64,000 nucleotides of DNA, taken from the NCBI GenBank assembly GCA_032158295.1, contig CM063257.1, forward strand, positions 13,544,832 through 13,608,831, read 5' to 3'. Shown piece after piece: positions 20,342 to 33,527 of the stretch. Made by a program: the position numbers and the translations under genes. How positions within the stretch are numbered: position 1 is the first letter of the stretch; each line of letters starts with the position of its first letter. The stretch comes from Pycnopodia helianthoides (Eukaryota > Echinodermata > Asteroidea > Forcipulatida > Asteriidae). The notes beneath the pieces are model-generated. The model saw nothing but the letters and a program-made list of their open reading frames with translations, made no database searches and was not told the DNA's origin.

Positions 20342-22602
20342 AGTCAACGATCCATATCTATTAACTGACTTAACATTTTATTCTAAGCATGGATCAATAC
20401 AGTAGCCCGATCACATATCCGATCAATCATCAAATCAAATGAGATAAGGAAATCAGTAATCAATAAATCCAATTTATCACTAAGCAGTCTCCTTGTCTTC
20501 ACAGTTCAAAACATAAATCACCAAAAAGGTGCCTGTAAATGGACATTGAAAAAGAACAAAATGTCTCTAATATTAAAATTGCATAGTGACCCCCCAAAAA
20601 AAAAAAAAAAGAAAAAAGAATGTTCTTTTCACGTAAATTTTGCGGAGAGATTTCAGGAACAATCTGGCAGTAAGCCAGGATAAAAACCAATTGTTGAAGG
20701 AAAAACACTTATATCCATTTAGTTAAATGCAAATTCCCTGAGAACAGTCACATATAATCAAAATTGGAAGATCGTTTTGGTGCAGAAAGTTCAGGATTTC
20801 TAAAACTTAGATAGACAAATCACTCACCATACACCTTGACCATTTCTTTGTTCATCGAAAGCACCTGTAGATCATTCCATTATTATTATTTTTTAGGTTC
20901 TTTCCATCATTCCGTTCTGGAAGTATACAGCTAGAGAATCCACCAAAGATTAAAAAAAGCTTAAAACCAGGTTAGCGAGTTTTACTAAGTGCCAAGTTTG
21001 CATCGCTGCTGGTTAACTAAGCGTGTGCTATTTTAGTGCAAGTTTAAAAGTTAAACTTTCTGACTTGAGGTTTTGTTTGATTTACATAGTTGTTGATTAC
21101 TGAGTTGAGATTTTCATCCTGTATATTTTGGCTATTCGGTTGTTCTATCTGTAAAGAGGTATCCAACGTAGTTGATAGTTATAATAGTTAACTTGGATTA
21201 TGTTATGAGGATTATGTTTCTAGTTATGTTCAGTGGTTTAAGGTGACATACAGTAATGTATGGATTTTAAAACTTTTAACGTGAGGTTATGGTAACAAGT
21301 TGGTTAAACTACATGTAGTTAGCGAGTTTCAATTTTTTTGATTACCCATTTTAGTTTGGTTTAGGAATGCTGTGCAGTCCTAAATGTTATCGATCCAGTT
21401 TAAAAAAAAAGTGTTAATCATACTTGAAAATTTGAATACTTTGCAAGTTTCCCGAAAGTTTGTATTCAGTTATGAAACTCTTTGAACAGTTTTTCGCTGA
21501 TGATAACAAAAGCTCTCAATTCAATTCAGGGGAATACAGTTTTGCCTTTTGGCGGAGACTGATTGAACAGTTTTAAAACTCGAAAAAATGCTGGAAACTT
21601 ACTTGCCAGGTATTCACCTTTTGTTTCCTTTGAAGTTCAGTAGTAGTTTTAGTTTAATTCATTCTTGAGCTGTCATTAGTTATTTCATCAGATTTCCATA
21701 CTCATGTTCATTTCACCAAGTAAAGTAAAGCATGCATATTATAAAGTCATCCCATTATTGTTTATTTGTTGTTTTGTTCATACAACTCATTTATGACTAC
21801 CCAATAAGTTCTCTATTTTTTAATTGGTAAAAGTTAGTTATGACTCGATTTTACTCAGTTTATTGATGGTTGGTGAGTTAAGGATATCAGTAGTTAGAGT
21901 AGGTTATAGATGTTTTAAACTAGTTCAATCTTACTAGTGAGTTTTATCTAGTTTAACTTTACCGGGAATGTTGACTAGTTTTAACCCGACTAGTAATGTT
22001 TTTTTCCAAAGTTATAACTAGTTATCTGCACTAGTTTATCTATGAATTTTAAATTGAGTTTTAAATCGGATTTTAAAGAAGTGTTTTAAGATGTATTGCA
22101 TTGTTGAAGAGATGTAGTGACGAATGAATCCTCAGACAACCAAAGACCCTTCATACCAGACTGGTCAAATCAGAGTTAAAATTAGGGAAAGGAAGTTTAC
22201 AAACAAAAGTAAGTATATAAACAAAAAACACCAGATGGATTATTTTATATTATGGTAAGCCTAATTCTAATAACTAAAGCGATAAGGGAATTCCATGGTG
22301 ATTACTCTAGTTTAACTACCAGCCAGTTTATAAATTGGAGTGGTAACGAAGAGAATGCAAACACTTTTGAAATCACAAAGGTCAACTGTTGTTAACTTAT
22401 ACTCCCTCAAGAGAAGTAATTTAACCAGAGAAAAATGTTCTCCCCCCTAAAGCAAAAATAAAAGTAGCTTGAGAGAGAGAAAGAAAAACAAACCAGAGCA
22501 GATCGGCTCTCAATGAAAACGGGATACTTTTGAGGCACGATACATGTACTTGCCGATATTATTCTGGAAAGTAATGCATAAAATAATCAATTTTTTAAAA
22601 TA

Positions 22603-22732
22603 GGGCATTTTCCAAACCTCGGCTTTTGCTCCAGCACCAGGCTTTGTTTGATGTTGGAAACGCCGTGCAGAATGCACACTGCTCCAAACTTGATGACGGG
22701 AGCTGGAGCCCATGCCGAGGTTTGGAAAAGGC
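22603..22732. repeat. 130-bp foldback repeat
   Basis: GGCATTTTCCAAACCTCGGC ... GCTCCAG pairs with CTGGAGCC ... GCCGAGGTTTGGAAAAGGCC. Confidence 0.75.
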
Positions 22733-23338
22733 CTGTGGTATCTCAGTGCCTCACAAGTATCTTCCTATTGGATAAAAGCATCACATGCTCGTGAATATTC
22801 ATCAATCAGTAATTGCAAAATTCTGTACCAAAGACATTTTAGGGATCGGCAAATCCAGCAGTTTGATGAACTCCCAACTCACGAAATGTTCACCACTTTC
22901 AAAGAAAACCGAATTATTGACATCAGTGACTCTCTGTGGAAGGATCAAGTGCCAGATAAAGAGCAAAGATGGCGAATAATTTACATAATTAAATGTTTTA
23001 CTGAAGAAGAAGAACAAATTTGCTAGCTGGATTTGCTGGTTCTTAAACCTGCCGATACTCTTGTCATTTTCAACAAGTGTGCTATACCATTATGCAAAGT
23101 CTTTTTTTTTTGTAAACATTAGTTGTTCATAAGAGAAACTAGAATTGTTCCCAATAGTCTTGGCGGATTTCCTCATTGCTCCCCCCCCCCAAAAAAAGGA
23201 ATTGGTTTTTGTCAAAAAAAAACCAAAAAAAAAAAACCCCAAAACAACCCCTGATATAGCCACTGAAGTATTCTTTCTTTACCCACTGCTTTTTAGCACT
23301 TTTCTATGTTAAGCGCAAGATTTGTTAGTTACTGTTAT

Positions 23339-23909
23339 TTTTCGGGGAAAACATTGGTCGTCTCTTCCTGATCTGTGTGTTAGACAAAAGCAATTTCAAA
23401 TCTACTTACTCCTCATTACCTTGTTATTTCTTATTTATTAACCATCTTAATAAACATTGACTGTTTCAAAGAGTCAGTTTCACATACTCCCTGGTCCTTT
23501 TTATCACATAGTGGAAAAAAACTTCTTATCTTTGTAAAAAAACAAAAAATTCCAACTGTATTTTTTAAAGGAAAGTTACAGTACGTATTGCCAAACTTCT
23601 TGTGTATTTATAGCCATGTATTTCGGAAAACATTGCGTCTCTTGCTGATCTGTGTGTTAGACAAAAGCAATTTCAATCTACTTACTCCTCATTACCTTGT
23701 TTATTTCTATTAGTTACACCATCTTAATAAACAGTGACTTGTTTCAAAGAGTCAGTTTCAACATACTCCCCTGGGTCCTTTTTATCACATAGTGGGAAAA
23801 AAACTTCTTATCTTTTGTAAAAAAACAAAAAAAATTCCAACTCGTATTTTTTAAAGGAAAGTTACAGTACTGTTATTGCCAAACTTCTTGTGTATTTACT
23901 AGCCATGTA
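23339..23909 (+). repeat. Two direct copies of a 280-bp segment
   Basis: Copy 1 runs from 23339 and copy 2 from 23620. Both start TTTCGG, include GATCTGTGTGTTAGACAAAAG and end TATAGCCATGTA or ACTAGCCATGTA. They differ by roughly 20 mostly single-base gaps, many in homopolymers. Confidence 0.85.
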
Positions 23910-24249
23910 ACTGCCAAAAAACAGAGGAAAGTTTAGAGAAAAATATATATATGCAGAGTTCGCTATATATGTATAAATATTATTTTTTAGTTTTGTTTAT
24001 TAGTTTGTTTGCCACTTTAGCAGAGGCTTGGTAGATTCTAGAGGGGGAGTTGCCAGTTCCAGCCGTGAAGACTTTTTCTGTCACATTTGTAAAACTCGGT
24101 CGGAATGTAAAAAATCTTTGGAGCGGTATGCGAAGGTGCATTTATGTGATGTTTGAAGCTTGTGGATCATGGGAAGTAACAATGGCTAGTAAGCTTGCAG
24201 GTACAACTTTGTATGAATCTTTTTGGGGGGAAGAGTGAATTGACTCTGA

Positions 24250-24711
24250 AAAGAGCTGGCCCAATTTCATAAAGCCTGTATAAGCACAAAAATATGCTGA
24301 GCACAGAAAAATATATTGCTCACCAGAAACTGGCTACCTGCCAACATTCCATAAAGTTTACATTGTTGCGACTGGTACCCCACTCATTTTTTTGCTTAGC
24401 AAAGAAATGTGTTAAGCACTGTTTTCTGCTAAACATCTTTATGAAATTGGGCCCAGGTGTGGTCTCAATGTTTCAAACAGTACTGCTGGTCTTCGAGATA
24501 ACTTCCTGAAGACCAGGGCCCAGTTTCATTGAGCTGCTTATGCTTAAGCAGAGAATATTACTTAACAAATGCCTGCTAAGCAGAAATAAGCAGGATACCA
24601 GTCGATAATTATACATAAGTAATTGTATTTTAGCTGGTGACCATATTCTGGTAAGCATAATTTTGTTGTGCTACTTTTTGTGCTTAAGCACCTCTGTGAA
24701 ATTGGGCCCAG
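24250..24711. mobile_element. Two MITE family 5 copies
   Basis: 24250-24455 belongs to the AAAGCCTGTA subfamily and 24516-24711 to the GAGCTGCTTA subfamily. Each is self-complementary and ends in AAATTGGGCCC. Confidence 0.8.
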
Positions 24712-26094
24712 CAGAGTATTCTGGTGGAATTGCCGCCACCCCACCAACTAACACTCCTTCCCCCCCCCAAAAAAAAGTTGATACATGGTTGTACCTGCAA
24801 GTTTACAAGTCATAGTTACTTCCTACAATAAAATTATGATACAAGGTTTTATGATCAGGATAAAAGTTTAAACAATCAAGCAAAGTTTTTTTCTGTAAAG
24901 ATGTTCCTGTGAAGTACTGTCAAGAACAACATCTCCGCCTGAAATAAGTCCATGTGTGAGAAAATCGTTACTTGGTTTTGCATTTTGATGTAGTTAAATT
25001 AAAACAAGGAAAACGGTCACAATTATGACAAGCCAGAATAATGCTAATTGCTGGGTTTCTTTAAAAATTCCCACCAGTGGTGTCTTGAAAATAACACTTC
25101 ATTTAATCAATTTTTCCTGGTTCACTGAAAAACAAGAGTGACTCAAATGTACTATCTTAAACAAAACTCATAACTTTTTTAACTTTCAAGTTGACCTACT
25201 CAACATGGTACTGTTTGTTTGAGAGAAGCTTTGTTCAGTTTTGGGAAGGAATTTTAAAAAGTATTTTGACTTTACAAGACAGTTCCTCATGTGCTAGTTT
25301 TTCTGTACGCTTGATTGTTAAGTGGGGTCGTCACACTTGCCTTCGTGCAGGAATTGGCAAAGTCTTTTTAAAAATATAGTTTGGGTATTAGCTTAGCCTG
25401 GGATACATGGTTGATCCATGCGTCTGTGCAGTCGAGTCTCAATGTGGTGCTTCCACAAGCTAGCACCCAGTGTGGTACTGGTGATTTAAATACCAGAGAA
25501 AAGTTGGCTCACGTTTGAGGTCTATATTATGCACTATTTTAAAACACTTCATTTTCGCTATTTACTGTTACTTCATAGTTGGTTTGAACAACTTCTTTTG
25601 ATTTTTTAAAATTTTGTTTTAAAGCTTGTCCAATGTATTTTAACTTCATACAAATCTTGAGCAACATTTCACTTGAAGTTACATGAATTTACATACATTG
25701 AGTTTTCATGAATTGTATCGTTATGGTCAGTTTCTTGACCAATCAAATCATTCCGAATTTCATGGCATCATGAATTAACCATCATCACACATGTAAGTGA
25801 GGGGACTTTGTATACTGTATCTCATTTGCATATGATAAATATGCATACTATTTAAAACTATTTTCATATTTGCATAGAATATTCATTATAAGTATGTTAA
25901 GTCGGAAGGTTATGTATAGGGATAGGTAATTATTTGACAGTGATGAAGTTTGCGCATATTTATGTTTACAATCATGTAAAGGTGCTCACCGCGTCTTGCT
26001 GTGAAGGAAAAAGAATATCCTCGCTTTTAGAGTATTTAAGGAAAAAATTCATGAAAATCACTGCGTTCTGTTTGTACAAACTCCACCACACCAG
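24712..26094 (+). other. Intergenic stretch with nothing recognised
   Basis: No conserved coding sequence and no copy of a repeat family seen elsewhere in the window. Confidence 0.4.
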
Positions 26095-26274
26095 GGCCCA
26101 ATTTCAGAAAAATATTGCTTAACAATTGTCTGCTAAGCAGAAATGAACAGGATACCAGTCACAGATTATACATGTGACGTGGTAGTTTAGTGGCTGGTAA
26201 CCTTATTCTGGTAGGTTTAATTTTGTTGTGCTTAGCTCGATTTTGTGCTGGAGCAGCTCTATGAAATTTGGCCC
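26095..26274. mobile_element. MITE family 5 copy
   Basis: Starts GGGCCCAATTTCAGAAAAAT, which has lost the GAGCTGCTTAAGCA arm, and ends GAGCAGCTCTATGAAATTTGG. Confidence 0.75.
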
Positions 26275-26689
26275 AGTACAGAGGACATGATTGGAAATGT
26301 TTTAAAGCTGTGTATGTGTGATCAATGCAGCAAATTTATCTTGACGGCATGGAACACTGGATGTGAATGGCTAGATTATTGTCAGCAATGATGCAACAGC
26401 TGATGCCATTGGTCAGATTGAATACAAGTAGACTGGTAGACTGCCACACTACTCCATACCAATCTCAAACAGTTTACCAGCTGGACAAATAAAACACCTG
26501 TTTTCATTGGCCATGATTTACAGGGGTCAACTATATATCTAAGCAATCAAAAGCCATCATCCGTCTGGCGTCAAGACTGATTTGCAAAAAGTGTACAGAT
26601 CTTTGTAAAGGTTTTAATTGCAACAAAAGTTGACAGCCTTGAAGAAAACATGAAGTTTTAGAGTGCCATTTAACAAGTTCAATGTAAAG

Positions 26690-27076
26690 TTAAAGGGGTC
26701 TGTCATCAGAATCACAGCAGGCCTGTGGCAGCTGTGGGTTATTAGGCCTTACGCACTTGATGTCATTTGAGTAAAGCGCCCTCGACTAGAGTTCAAAAGA
26801 AGGGTACTCATTGTCCGATTCTGTGCTCCGCCCGTACATAGATGTGCGCTTTCCATTGTTACGTCATCTTTTAACCTTCAAGATGGCGGCATGATGACGC
26901 CAATGCATAAGGTCCATTATGAACTCTCACCCAGTTACTGCAAGCGGCGCGTTCTGGCCAGAGATCTGATACATGACCAGAGCACGCATGTGCATGCAGT
27001 AACAGGTGGAGAGTTCATAATTCCATGTACAGATAGACGCAGGCCTGCTGTGATTATGATAACAGTCCCCCCCTTT
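26690..27076. mobile_element. 387-bp TIR element
   Basis: TTAAAGGGGTCTGTCATCAG and ATCACAGCAGGCCTG on the left are mirrored by CAGGCCTGCTGTGAT and a CCCCCCCTTTA end. An inner pair, GAACTCTCACCCAGTTACTG and its complement, recurs around 31957-32069. Confidence 0.75.
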
Positions 27077-27931
27077 ACAAGAGCTTCTTGTTGTTAAAAC
27101 TATTTACTAATTCTTTCAAAGGTGTTGTAAAGGTTCTTTTCCTGTTCTGTCTTTTAAGAGGAGGGGGAAATTCAGGGGTATATTATGTATACACATGTTA
27201 ACGTTATCGTTGAGAGTTCATGCCTTTTAATGTTGTTCATGGCAGATCACGTTGTACTTATATTTTACAAACTTTGTATTGAAGCAGTGAGTCTGATTTC
27301 ACAAGGCAGTAAGCACAAAAAAGACCTGCTTACAAGAAATGGGGGTACTCCTCAAAATGCTGGATTGATCTCAGTGGCTTTTGATGGGTCATAAAAACCC
27401 TGCTCACTTGTAAATGTGTTAAGCAGTTTTGTGAGAACAGGCTTGGAAGGTACGTCTTGCACTTATGCAGGAATAATTGTTGTCTCCCAAAAAGTTCTAG
27501 ATCGGAGACCGTTGTTATTCCCATTGGGTGAATAGTTCCCATTTGGGAAAATAATATACCCCCTTTGGCTAGATTCTATGACACTGCCCTCTAAAATACA
27601 GTCACTTTATAGTCGCTCAAATGTTGCCCAATTTGGAATATTATCCCAACTGGGATAGTTTACGGCACGTATGAGATTTGAAAACATAACCTCTTGCCCG
27701 CCCAAAAAACAGGATGAATGATTTGGTTATCTGAAACTACAACAAAAACCTTTTTCATGCAGGATTTTTTAAAACCTTGCATTTGTGTTTGTGCTAGTAA
27801 ACATTTCAAAGCATTTTAGCTATTTTATAAGAAATAAATATATATTAGTCTAAAGTTTTAAAAGAGAAGTTTTTTTTTTTTGAGTTTAAAAAGTATTTAC
27901 TTGTGCTCCCCAGGAAGGTACACAAGTTTGA

Positions 27932-27992
27932 TGGGATCCAACTGCTGTTTTGTGTGCATTTTAACCTTACACTAAACAGCAGTTGGATTCCA
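27932..27992. repeat. Inverted repeat hairpin
   Basis: TGGGATCCAACTGCTGTTT and AAACAGCAGTTGGATTCCA, 19-bp arms with one mismatch and a 23-base loop. Confidence 0.75.
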
Positions 27993-28283
27993 ACTAAAGC
28001 TCCGCCTACTCAGGTGTTTTCTATTTTTATATTGCCTCTGGTTGACCAATCGCATTGCACGGTTTAGTGTCCAAATGCATGCAGACAGTGTCCAAGACAT
28101 CTGTCGGAGATGGTGATTTGTCAGTTTAGGATGATGTAATATTTGAGCATCCTTAGGTGCGTGGAAATTTATCAGTCGCCTTAAAAAATTGAACAATGAA
28201 CTTAGATGGCGACTCGGAATGTAGAAAATACCTGATGGTGATGACAAAAATTTAATATTTCAGAGTGTTATATTTCGTTTTGG

Positions 28284-28662
28284 TTAAAAGCAGGGTACTC
28301 TTTTGGTAATTGTCCAAGACCAGTATCGTCACTTGTTGCATCCCAACATATGCCTAAAATAACAAACCTGTGAAAATTAGGGGTTATAGTTGGTCATCAA
28401 AGTTGCAAAAAAATATTGAAAGAAGAAAAAAAAAACCTTGGTGCATCTGCTTTCAAATGCCTGAGAAAAGGCTTTCTCTCAGGTTCAATTAATTTAGTGA
28501 GAAACTACCTCTTTCTTAAAGACTACATTCACTTCCGAGGGAGTCATTTCTCACAATGTTTGATACTATCAGCAGCTCTCCTGAGAGCTGCTCCTTACCA
28601 AGTAAGTTTTTATGGACACGTATTTCTTGAGTAATTCCGAAAAGTATACCCTGCCTTTAAGT
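28284..28662. mobile_element. TTAAAGG-type MITE copy
   Basis: GGGTACTCTTTTGGTAATTG to AAAAGTATACCCTGCCTTTAA. The interior carries TGCCTGAGAAAAGGCTTTCTC, shared with copies at 1977-2635 and 47172-47392. Confidence 0.75.
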
Positions 28663-30027
28663 ATAACTTGCTTCAACTTTTTTTGGCTGAAAAGTGCCTT
28701 TTGGTGCACCACATTTTAGTGGTGCGAAGAACTTGTACTATTGCTGTGATTTTGAGAGTAAAAAACAAACAAAAAAGAGACAAAATTATCCTTCTGCGTT
28801 TTATGGGCCAGCAAACACAGAAATGACGCCGTTGTGAGTGAGCACAAAAAGTCGATCATCAGCTGAATTCAAACTTGCCAATATTTGCTCCAAATGGAAA
28901 TTTTTTGGTTGGGACCATCTCAAATCCATCACACACAAGTTGAATTCAATGACTGAGTTACAGATTGCCATGTTGTGTGTTTACTGGCCTGTGCCAAAGG
29001 AAAGGAAAAAAATTGTTGTTAAACATAAATATGATTGCCAAAGTTTACTTTATACTGAACAGAACTTGTACCACAAATTGAAACAAACGCCCGACTGATA
29101 AAGGGGTTATGAATATTATTGCGTAGTGAAAAGTTCCAGGGGACCTGTGAAAATGGATTGTTGTCACAAGGCATTTTCATTGATTGAGAAACTATTTCTG
29201 CTGAGCAGGTTCTCTGTTGTAAGCCAGTTTGCTTGTTTGATTTATAAGATAGTTCGCTGAATTACCCCCAAAGGGTAATTTTCAAGTTCACCTGGCACTG
29301 AAAAGATCTTGCTCGGCTGACCTAGCTATCTCATTGTAAATGGCCAGTGTGATGATTAGAATGCTTGTGACTAGACCCACATTGTTCTTTTGCGTGGCGA
29401 ATCCAACCAGACCCCTTGCAAAATAGGCTGCCATGGCGCGGAGGTCAAGCGAGTATGTATGCGCCAACTCTCTTTGCCTTTGACCTTTGGTGAGGGCGCT
29501 GTATGAGCTTCTGACGCTCGTATACAACTTGGGCGTACTCTATAATCTCCCAAAAGCAGCTTGACAAAATCGCCCCATCCTGGTTTTGATTTACAAAACA
29601 TTTCAGAGAAACAACCTCACTCAAACAAAATCACGAGATTTGACATGAAAAATACTACTTGATGATACACCTGCTGAAACGAATGCTTTTAATAGCCCTG
29701 TTATTATTGATAAGAGAGTTGAGGAGTTTGAACAGTTATTTTAGTTGAATTTTTACGGAAGCCAGCCTTTGTAATCTGGGGGTTTCCCTGTTTGTAGTGG
29801 TTCACATTATTATTGTTTATCATTTATCATCATCATTCCATCATTAAATAAATAAAAAAAAATCATCTAAGAATTAAAATTGAAGAGTTTATCGTTTCAT
29901 GTTTTTCTTTCTTGATGAGTTTTAGTCTTGAAATTAACAGAACAGTTTAATTTTTTACAGGATTGTCAACAAAAAAAACACCCAAAAAACCTTTTCCAGG
30001 CCATTTTTTGAAAATCAGTGAACAATT
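28663..30027 (+). other. Intergenic stretch with nothing recognised
   Basis: Contains short open frames only. None shows a conserved motif, and no repeat family of the window occurs here. Confidence 0.4.
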
Positions 30028-30418
30028 TTAAAGGAACATTACAGAATTGGTAAGAACAAAACTTGTAAAATATACTTTTTGATCACAGATTTACATAAAA
30101 CTTACACGGTCTAATGATGATGATAGTAGAAAACATTCCTTGAAATATTTCTGTCTGAAATGCCATATTTGATGAGAAATGAATAAACTAATTTTCCGAT
30201 TGGAGTTTATCGCTCAGTGAGCGTTTTATTCATTTGTTGAATCTAATGATTTCATGCAAATGTGTAATCGACTTTTCACTATTTTCTTGTGACCCAGATG
30301 GCCGATCGACCTCAAACTTCTACAGTTTGTCAGTTTATGTATATGGTGGATTACATAAAGTGTTACACTGCCAGCAACTGTTTTATTAGCAAAAAACAAT
30401 TCTGTAATGTTCCTTTAA
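30028..30418 (-). mobile_element. MITE family 1 copy, full length
   Basis: TTAAAGGAACATTACAGAAT to ATTCTGTAATGTTCCTTTAA, with TTAA on both sides. Very similar to the copy at 13144. Confidence 0.9.
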
Positions 30419-31584
30419 GAGTCTTGTAATTTTCTGTCCACTTCCATGAAGACTCTATCTACTGGGTAAATCGTACAAAAATCGAAAAAAATTTAACCAA
30501 AAAAAGCAACAGCTGATTTTAGTTTACAACCAAAATTAAGGACAATGTGTTTACATGCTGAAAATTGTGCGTAGTTTTTTTTCGACTATTTTCTCCTGAC
30601 TCGCACAACGGATTAAGCCCAAATTTTCACAGGTTTGTTATTTCATGTGGTTAATCACACAAAACATGAACACTGTCTGCGACTCTCAGTGTCAACTCTA
30701 CCAATCCTGTTTAATACATTTAAAATGTATGAACAACATTTACTACAGGGCACTGCGAGGAACAAAATTGCTTTATAATACCCTAATATTTACGCAGACA
30801 AAAAGTACAATCTCTGTTGACTGTGGGTAGTTCTGACAAAAGAGGAAACATGATTCAAAGTGTTTTGTAACATTTCTATTTCAGGGGTGTTATGTACATA
30901 TTTATTAGATAGTTCACATTTTGACAAAATTCACAACAATACTTCCATATTCTACACAACTCTGTAAGATTTCATAAATGCTATTTAACAGTTTAGAGAC
31001 CATACATACAGGCAGCCAGTGGCTTGTAACATAATGGCCATCGTGACCTATGACCTACTTCTGCTCAACTATAAAAGGTCGAAAGTAAACGGAAGTCCAA
31101 ATTCTAGACGTGTGGACAAGTTGTTAACTTAAATGTCTGACCGGTGATAGCGAAACGGCTCTGTCACAACTATCTGCGCGAGACTGCTGCTCTGCGCGAG
31201 ACTACTGCTCTCACCACCTACGGTTCTAGTCGCGAAAGTAGTACATGTAGTCTACACATGTACATGTCCTAAAATGAAATTTCCCATCTGGAAATAGTAT
31301 ACATCAACTTTCTACAACAAAACTAAAATTTGTGTTTTGTATAATTATCTTGACAAATTGAGTTCCCTTCCTAGCCAATTTCCCATGTGGTTTATTACTA
31401 GAAATATAGAAAAAGTCACAAACGTGCCCCCCCCCCACCCCCGGACAAAGAACAAAATAAGGAGTCACCTTTCATCTTCACAGGTCTAGATAGCTAACCT
31501 TCAAGTGCTACTGTATGAAAATGAATGACGTAACAATGCAAACCCATGGTGAACGCGCAAGCTGAATTTGACCTTGGAGCCTCT

Positions 31585-32945
31585 CTTTAATGTAGTGGTT
31601 GGACCGCTGCACTTTCAATCACCAAGTTCTTGGTACAAAACCAACTTGATCCATTGATTGAATTAACGAATGGGATTGTTGTTGCTAATGTAGTATACAG
31701 TAACTTTGTAATGACTAACAGTCATACCTGAAGTGAGCCCTCTGTTGGTTGGGAATCATGGTAATGGTTGTGTGTTAATAAAGGCGTTCTTACAATGGCA
31801 GCCATCTTTGTATCTTCGTGTTATGACTACAACTTGCTTGATGCACATTCCTTGATGGAGTGGCTAGACCGCCTAACTTCCTATCACCATGTTCTGGGTT
31901 CGAAACCCACTTTAGAGGCGCTGATCATAGTCTGCTTTTGGCTGGACATGGAAACAGGAACTCTCACCCAGTTACTACTCGGCACGCATTGACCGTCGCA
32001 AAAGCTTTAAAGGGCGCCGTTATTATCATCGAGCGCGCGTGTGCAGTAACTGGGTGAGAGTTCAGAATTTAATGTCTGGCCACAGACTCGCTGTGATCAT
32101 GACGACAGTGCCCCTTTGGCGTGTTGTGGCCGAGCGGATCAGAACACCGGACTCAAGCTCTAGTGTTTCTGATCAGCAGAGTGTGGGTTCGAGTCCTGGT
32201 CGAGACACTTGTGTCCCTAAGCAAGACACTTAACCATTATTGCTGCATCCTTCGGATGAGACGTAAAGCCGTAGGTCCCGTGTGTTGTACAATGCACGTA
32301 AAAGAACCCAGTGCACTTAGCGTAAAGAGAAGGGGCTCGCCCCGGTGTTCCTGGTTTGATTGGCGGCATATTGCGCCACAGCACCGTGTAAACAATTACA
32401 TGGTGCTATGTAAAGGAAAACAGTCTCATACTTTAAAACGGAGCTTCACATACCTTCCAGGATAAATACTGTAGCACTTAGAAAAGTAGTATTAAGCGGG
32501 TATAAGTGTGAAGTATTATTATATTATCATTATTATTGTTAAGTGCTTTTTGTTATGTAGAACAAGTGAATGAAAGAGACTGCTGCTGCAAGCTTGGTGC
32601 ACATTCCTCGGTGAAACGGTTAGAACTTGAAACTTCCATTCAGTATGTTCAGGGTTCAAAAACCCACTTAAAAAATCATTTCATACGTATTTATATACTG
32701 AATTAATGAAAGAGACTGCTGTTGCAGGTGCATATCCCTTTGTAGAGTGGTTAGACTGCCCGACTTTCAAACACGAAGTTTCAGGTTCACATCCAAAGTT
32801 GACTGATTATTTCACAACATTACCTTCATCATTATTTACATTCATTAAGGTAGAGTTTAAAGTTGGCAGCTCAGTTTTTTAGCACATTGATGAAGTGGTT
32901 AGACCGCTGGGCATGCAACTGCAAAGTACTGGGTTCACAACCTTT
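31585..32945 (+). repeat. Cluster of degenerate tRNA-like heads
   Basis: Five sequences of the form GAAGTGGTTAGACCGC ... GGGTTC lie near 31595, 31855, 32615, 32743 and 32892. They resemble the minus-strand unit of the array at 57711-58577. Their T-arm and B-box sequences are mutated to different degrees. A SINE family 1 copy is interspersed. Confidence 0.55.
32118..32530 (+). mobile_element. SINE family 1 copy
   Basis: GTGTTGTGGCCGAGCGGATC starts the tRNA-Leu-like head and GGTTCGAGTCCTGG is the B box. The body includes GACGTAAAGCCGTAGGTCCC, and it ends in a (TATTAT)n-like tail. Confidence 0.85.
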
Positions 32946-33019
32946 AGGTTACATGTGTATGTGTCACAAAGAGATCTCTTGCTAGCTGACCATTAAAATA
33001 ATCCATTGATGCACTATTT

Positions 33020-33362
33020 GGGTGGCATGGGTCGCTAGTGTGGAAAGCGCTTGCCTCTCACCACTGTGGCCCTGGTTCAATTCCCGGCGAGGGCCATATG
33101 TGATGTGAGCACAGTTGTGCTTTGGTTGTCTCCTGTGTCATGAGGGTTTTTCTCTGGGCCCTCCAGTTTTCCTCTCTCCAGTAAAATCAAACACTTTCGA
33201 TCTCAGGCTGTGCTCCGTGGTCACAATGGGTCGATGTGGCTGGTTGCCAAAGTCGCCCTTGCCTGCGGTTCGAACACACTGAAGTCACGTCCTTCGCAAT
33301 TCAGCTTCTCAGATGCAAGTACGGACGATTAGCCTCATTAGTCATCACTTCACCTCTTGTCA
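33020..33362 (+). mobile_element. SINE family 4 (tRNA-derived)
   Basis: TGGGTCGCTAGTGTGGAAAG then GCGCTTGCCTCTCACC, with B box GGTTCAATTCC followed by CGGCGAGGGCC and a body of about 270 bp. It is the only copy in the window, lying tail to tail with ATG101 just past its poly(A) signal. Confidence 0.65.
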
Positions 33363-33370
33363 CTTAAAGA

Positions 33371-33376
33371 TTTATT
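33371..33376 (-). terminator. Candidate ATG101 poly(A) signal
   Basis: AATAAA on the minus strand, 152 bases beyond the TGA. It lies just before the SINE that occupies 33020-33362, giving a compact 3' UTR. No better hexamer lies between it and the stop. Confidence 0.55.
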
Positions 33377-33527
33377 GAAGCTTTCAGATATGAATTATAG
33401 TCACATTTTAGATTAGCTTGTAAAGAAAAAAATGTAGAAGCTCGTCCAACGCTTTCAAGATTTTTTTTCTTCGAGGCAGTACAGATAGTACTTACTTTAG
33501 GGTTCATCGTACTTATATAAATTGTCA

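Larger units (their letters stand above)
19957..24245 (+). other. Repeat-poor AT-rich stretch, possible long 3' UTR
   Basis: No conserved coding exon is visible. The stretch is unusually free of the window's interspersed families. It holds one small foldback element (22603-22732), a local duplication (23339-23909) and a dense group of ACTAGT hexamers (21919-22035). It could be the continued 3' UTR of the A1CF-like gene or intergenic DNA. Confidence 0.4.

Noticed and set aside
22712..23026. 104-codon open frame ending in an acidic stretch
   Set aside because: It starts inside a foldback repeat arm. No family similarity recognised.
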